9,181 nt of DNA from ANME-2 cluster archaeon. GTDB taxonomy: Archaea; Halobacteriota; Methanosarcinia; Methanosarcinales; Methanocomedenaceae. The notes below the pieces were generated by a model, which was not told where the DNA came from, did not search any database, and was given only the letters and a program-made list of their open reading frames with translations. Where the stretch lies: NCBI GenBank assembly GCA_023544495.1, contig JAMJFV010000073.1, forward strand, positions 1 to 9,181, given 5' to 3'. Shown here piece after piece: positions 6,043-9,181 of this stretch. Position 1 is the stretch's first letter. Every line of letters begins with the position of its first letter. Position numbers and translations under genes: made by a program.

Positions 6043-6046
6043 GGTG
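6040..6046 (+). promoter_or_regulatory. cheA: Ribosome-binding site of cheA overlapping the cheB stop
   Basis: TGAGGTG, a strong match to the archaeal anti-Shine-Dalgarno, includes the cheB TGA (6040-6042) and lies 6 bases before the cheA ATG. Ribosomes finishing cheB would stop on this site, which favours coupled translation. Confidence 0.75.
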
Positions 6047-6052
6047 TAAAAA

Positions 6053-8044
6053 ATGGATATGTTAAAATATGAAGATGATTTTAAAGCAGAAGCCAGGGAA
6101 CACCTCCAGATCGTTAACCAGGCACTTCTTGATCTGGAAAAAGATCCAAATGATCTTTCTATTCTTAATAGTATTTTCCGTTCCGCGCACACGCTTAAAA
6201 GTTCATCTGCAGCAATGGAATATACCCACATATCAAATCTCACCCATGAAATGGAAAATGTACTTGATGTATTAAGGACTGGTGAGGTTTCGACCACCCA
6301 GGATACTGCCGACATATTATTCGAATGTACCGATCTACTGGAAGCAATGGTAAATGATGTCTCAAAAGGTAAGCTCCGCCAAACAGATCTTACGCCTTTG
6401 ACTGAAAAATTGAGAAATATAATACAAGACAAAGAGGTTAAACCCTCAGATACACCTGAACGAACCCGGTCCGGTGAAACGACGGGGGAAGAGGTTACTG
6501 GTTATGATCGTATTGATAATGGTGAATTAACGGTATTTGACATCCTGCTTGAAAAGGACTGTGCCTTAAAATCCGTTCGGGCGTTGATGATACTGAAAGC
6601 TATGGAAACCTTTGGTAAAATCATGGACACCACTCCTGCAAGAAATGAGATCGAAAAGGGCCAGTTCGACCTCAACTTCAAGATATCATTAAACAGTGAT
6701 CTAGAACCGGAAACAATTCATACTAAATTGAAACTAATACCCGAAGTGGAAAAGGTAGACATGAGATCGGTACAAAAAACACCTGGACATATCCCTGCAA
6801 CAGAAAAAACCTCTCCACCAAAAAAAGATGGATCCAAAGCAAAAGAAAAGAGTGACCAAATAATTAAAAGTGCGATCTCCTCAAAGAACACCCAGGGTAT
6901 AAGGGTAAATATTGAACGGCTTGATGACCTCATGAACCTGGTGGGTGAACTGGTGATCAGTAAGATCAGGTTAATGCAGATCGGCACCAACAATAAAGTG
7001 ACCGGCCTGAAAGAAGTCCTGGACCAGCTTAATATCCTGACAACTGACCTGCAGAACCAGGTCATGCAGATGAGACTTGTTCCTGTGGAGAGAGTATTTT
7101 CCCGTTTCCCCAGAATGGTAAGGGACCTCTCAAAAACTGTGGAGAAAGAAATAGAACTGGTAATTGAAGGAAGCGATATTGAACTTGACCGTACCGTGCT
7201 AGATGAGATCGGAGAACCGCTGGTCCACCTGCTCAGGAACTGCGTTGACCATGGAATTGAGACCCCGGATGAACGGTTAAAACGTGGCAAAGATCGGATG
7301 GGTACCATTAAACTGACTGCTCTTCGGGACAAACAGCATGTCATATTCACGGTCGTAGATGATGGCCAGGGTATTGACCCCCATGCCCTGAAGAAAATGT
7401 CCGTGGTCAAGGGGATCATCTCAGCAGAAGATGCCGAAAAATTAAGTGATGAAGAGGCGTTCGACCTGATCTTCAGGCCAGGGTTCAGTACGGCCAAAAA
7501 GGTGTCCAATGTATCCGGCAGAGGTGTGGGCATGGATGTTGTCAAAACAAAGATAACATCACTCAGCGGTTCGATCTATGTAACATCCAATATCGGCATT
7601 GGAACTGAAGTGTCGCTCCATTTACCTATCAGCATGGCGATCATCCAGGCACTTATCGTAGGATTGAACAACAGGATATATGCCATACCGATTGCCAACA
7701 TATTGTCCACCATAATCGTAAAGAAGGAGGAAATGAAGACCATTAACGGTCACCCTGCCACTACCATGCATGAGCAGGTATTACCTTTGCTGGATCTCAG
7801 TTACCTGTTCGGTGAGAGTAGTTCCGAAAGGGATGAGATATTTGTAGTGGTCGTTGAGAAAAATACACAGATGGTCGGCCTTATCGTGGATTCGCTTATT
7901 GACCGCCATGAGATTGTCATTAAATCATTCGATAACACGCTAAAGAACATTGAAGGCTTTTCCGGTGCTACTATTCTCGGGGATGGCAATGTAGTACCGA
8001 TAATTGATATCGATGGTCTGTTTAATCTAAGGGATAGATTATAA
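6053..8044 (+). CDS. cheA: CheA chemotaxis histidine kinase
   Basis: CheA autophosphorylates in response to receptors and passes phosphate to CheY and CheB. The 663-residue protein has all five expected domains. P1 (about 1-125) carries phospho-accepting H46 in RSAHTLKSSSAAM. The residue four after the His, usually Gly in this family, is Ser50. P2 (about 160-240) is the response-regulator docking domain, flanked by charged linkers. P3 (about 283-345) is the dimerization helix pair (RVNIERLDDLMNLVGELVISKIRL...QMRLVPVERVFSRFPRMVRDL). P4 (about 346-525) is the ATP-binding kinase domain: N box with N396, D399 and H400 (LLRNCVDHGIE), G1 box DDGQGID (436-442), and G2 box GRGVGMDVV (489-497). P5 (about 526-663) is the CheW-like receptor-coupling domain. 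The start follows a strong ribosome-binding site, and the stop overlaps the cheR start by one base (TAATG). The kinase appears complete and active. Confidence 0.97.
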   Translation: MDMLKYEDDFKAEAREHLQIVNQALLDLEKDPNDLSILNSIFRSAHTLKSSSAAMEYTHISNLTHEMENVLDVLRTGEVSTTQDTADILFECTDLLEAMVNDVSKGKLRQTDLTPLTEKLRNIIQDKEVKPSDTPERTRSGETTGEEVTGYDRIDNGELTVFDILLEKDCALKSVRALMILKAMETFGKIMDTTPARNEIEKGQFDLNFKISLNSDLEPETIHTKLKLIPEVEKVDMRSVQKTPGHIPATEKTSPPKKDGSKAKEKSDQIIKSAISSKNTQGIRVNIERLDDLMNLVGELVISKIRLMQIGTNNKVTGLKEVLDQLNILTTDLQNQVMQMRLVPVERVFSRFPRMVRDLSKTVEKEIELVIEGSDIELDRTVLDEIGEPLVHLLRNCVDHGIETPDERLKRGKDRMGTIKLTALRDKQHVIFTVVDDGQGIDPHALKKMSVVKGIISAEDAEKLSDEEAFDLIFRPGFSTAKKVSNVSGRGVGMDVVKTKITSLSGSIYVTSNIGIGTEVSLHLPISMAIIQALIVGLNNRIYAIPIANILSTIIVKKEEMKTINGHPATTMHEQVLPLLDLSYLFGESSSERDEIFVVVVEKNTQMVGLIVDSLIDRHEIVIKSFDNTLKNIEGFSGATILGDGNVVPIIDIDGLFNLRDRL

Positions 8045-8649
8045 TGGCTTTTACCTACTTTTTCAGAGATAGGCAGACACTGGATATGATCCGGAAGCAT
8101 ATTGTTCCCAGATTGATAAGCCGGAGATTCATCCACATATGGGATGCGGGTTGTGCAATGGGTCCGGAACCATATTCCCTGGCAATTACCTTGAGGGAGA
8201 ATATGGGTAAAATGATATTCAGGAATGTGAAAATACATGCCACTGATATCGATAACAGTAACCTTTTTAAAAAGATCATTCAGAATGGTGTTTATCCTGT
8301 CGAACAGCTCAGGAGGATCCCGCACGATATTTTTACGAAATACTTTGAACCTGCAGAACAACCAGACTATTTCATAATAACCGAGGATATCAGAAAATGT
8401 ATCGAGTTCAAAAAACATGATCTATTAACCCTGCAACCCGTGCGCAAGGATAATATACTGATCGTATGTAAGAATGTGCTGCTTCATTTCAGTGAAAAAG
8501 AAAGGATCGATGTTATCAGTATGTTCCATGAATCATTGGAAAAGGATGGTTTTTTTGTGATCGAACAAACACAAAAAATCCCTGCAGAACTGGAAGGAAT
8601 GTTCGAACGGGTGGTTCCGAATGCCCAGGTATTCCGCAGGGTCAACTAA
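8044..8649 (+). CDS. cheR: CheR-type receptor methyltransferase lacking the N-terminal helical domain
   Basis: CheR transfers methyl from S-adenosylmethionine to receptor glutamates. The product has 201 residues, against about 260-290 for typical CheR. It begins directly at the motif FTYFFRDR (family: xTxFFRD) that normally follows an N-terminal all-helical domain of about 70 residues. The catalytic fold is present: SAM-binding loop DAGCAMGPEPYS (34-45), acidic ATDID (66-70), GVYPVEQLRRIP (82-93), and CKNVLLHF (142-149; commonly CRNVLIYF). The start cannot lie upstream, because an in-frame TAG sits at 8035-8037 within the end of cheA. ATG 8044 overlaps the cheA TAA by one base, so translation is probably coupled to cheA. 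In studied CheRs the N-terminal domain helps recognise the methylation helix, so this protein may bind receptors differently. Both the fold assignment and the enzyme role look good; the exact substrate is inferred from context. Confidence 0.9.
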   Translation: MAFTYFFRDRQTLDMIRKHIVPRLISRRFIHIWDAGCAMGPEPYSLAITLRENMGKMIFRNVKIHATDIDNSNLFKKIIQNGVYPVEQLRRIPHDIFTKYFEPAEQPDYFIITEDIRKCIEFKKHDLLTLQPVRKDNILIVCKNVLLHFSEKERIDVISMFHESLEKDGFFVIEQTQKIPAELEGMFERVVPNAQVFRRVN

Positions 8650-8716
8650 AAAACGTCTTGAAATAGGATCACGATTCCTGTTGACGGAAAAAAACAGTTT
8701 ATAGAAGTATTTTTGA
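8650..8716 (+). promoter_or_regulatory. Spacer with TATA-like box before the hydrolase remnant
   Basis: In this 67-bp spacer, TTTATAG (8698-8704) lies about 15 bases before the ATG at 8717. That is close enough for, at most, a leaderless transcript. No good ribosome-binding site is visible. Confidence 0.25.
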
Positions 8717-9036
8717 ATGATCATTACAAACCTTAACGATACCAGCAATACATATACATCCAACGTCTATCTGGTCCGAAGTATAAAGAATTCCATCCAT
8801 GATCTGAATACTCTTATTGATGTGGGCAGAGACCCGAATATCATCAAGAAAATATATAATGAATCGACAGGTGTGGGTAAAAAAAGATAGACCAGGTTGT
8901 CCTTACCCATAGTCATTATGACCATTCAAACCTTTTACCACTTATCAGGAAGACCTTCAAACCGGTTGTATTTGCCTACTCATCTTTCCTGAAAGGTGTG
9001 GACCGTTTGTTACATAATGGGGATTTTTTAACTTGA
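8717..9036 (+). pseudogene. Metallo-beta-lactamase-fold hydrolase remnant (frameshifted, 3'-truncated)
   Basis: The first frame from ATG 8717 reads MIITNLNDTSNTYTSNVYLV, then NTLIDVGRDP and STGVGKKR, and stops at TAG 8888-8890. Homology continues one frame over, from about 8884: KIDQVVLTHSHYDHSNLLP, with the metal-binding HxHxDH motif, then FKPVVFAYSSFLKGVDRLLHNGDFL, ending at TGA 9034-9036. The switch falls in a run of seven A (8879-8885); eight would restore one frame. About 106 residues remain. MBL-fold proteins of this kind are usually near 200 or more, with a later GHS/GHT motif and an Asp that complete the metal site; these are not seen in any frame downstream. So even if the A run is a sequencing error, the C-terminal half is missing here. 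Intact members would be Zn/Fe-dependent hydrolases of unknown substrate. It sits 67 bp after cheR and has no evident link to chemotaxis. Confidence 0.75.
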
Positions 9037-9083
9037 CTTTCAAAGATGTGGTTAAAAACAATAGCAATCAACCCACTTAATGT

Positions 9084-9181
9084 ATGGCCTACCAAAAGAT
9101 AAGCCCTATTGCTGCCGATTTATCTAATTATCCAGAAATTTCCCCAAATCCAGCAAGGAGAATAATCTGGCTTGCTTTGCC
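9084..9181 (+). CDS. Possible start of an unidentified gene, running off the window
   Basis: An ATG at 9084 opens a frame of 32 codons to the window end (MAYQKISPIAADLSNYPE..., then NPARRIIWLAL). The in-frame stop just upstream (TAA 9078-9080) fixes the ATG as the earliest start of that type. There is no visible ribosome-binding site and I recognise no family. Bases 9037-9083 before it hold nothing I can assign. Confidence 0.2.
   Translation, partial: MAYQKISPIAADLSNYPEISPNPARRIIWLAL

Noticed and set aside
6718..7545. Minus-strand 275-codon frame opposite cheA
   Set aside because: It is a shadow of the conserved kinase domain in the opposite strand; the product is Ser/Arg-rich with no domain.

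Overview
The window reads as a chromosomal chemotaxis (che) cluster from a euryarchaeon. The archaeal traits are T-rich TATA-like boxes in AT-rich gaps, GGAGG-type ribosome-binding sites, and a receptor rich in the acidic helical style of methanogen proteins. A broken metallo-beta-lactamase-fold gene at the right end resembles a family I associate with Methanosarcinales and related methane-cycling archaea. That placement is a judgement from protein style, not from a search. All genes lie on the + strand.

Layout. Positions 1-342 are the last 113 codons of a chemoreceptor (MCP), cut by the window edge, followed by cheW copy 1 (451-951). A 462-bp AT-rich gap (952-1413) holds TATA-like boxes, a 44-bp imperfect palindrome, small hairpins and a possible 31-codon leader ORF that overlaps the next start. 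Then come a complete 902-residue MCP (1414-4122) and cheW copy 2 (4229-4750). After a 269-bp promoter-like gap comes a compact cheB-cheA-cheR block (5020-8649), with a Shine-Dalgarno overlapping the cheB stop and a 1-bp cheA/cheR overlap. Downstream lies a frameshifted, 3'-truncated metallo-beta-lactamase-fold remnant (8717-9036) and about 145 bp that I cannot assign.

How the genes work together. The receptor senses a ligand through an extracytoplasmic helical (HBM-like) domain. The signal passes through a long stack of HAMP units to a standard kinase-control hairpin. CheW couples this hairpin to the histidine kinase CheA. CheR and CheB add and remove methyl groups on receptor glutamates for adaptation, and CheA can phosphorylate the CheB receiver. 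No cheY, cheC, cheD, cheF or archaellum gene is visible.

Most notable points: (1) an MCP-CheW module is duplicated in tandem, and the receptor 3' ends are almost identical while the adjacent cheW genes have diverged, which suggests gene conversion; (2) the receptor carries an internal 91-residue (273-bp) repeat forming a poly-HAMP array; (3) CheR lacks the usual N-terminal helical domain and cannot be extended upstream; (4) the mcp leader region is structured and may be translationally coupled through a small ORF. I see no mobile element, CRISPR array or RNA gene I could defend, and no wholly new system. The unusual material is in the receptor, the duplication and the short CheR.
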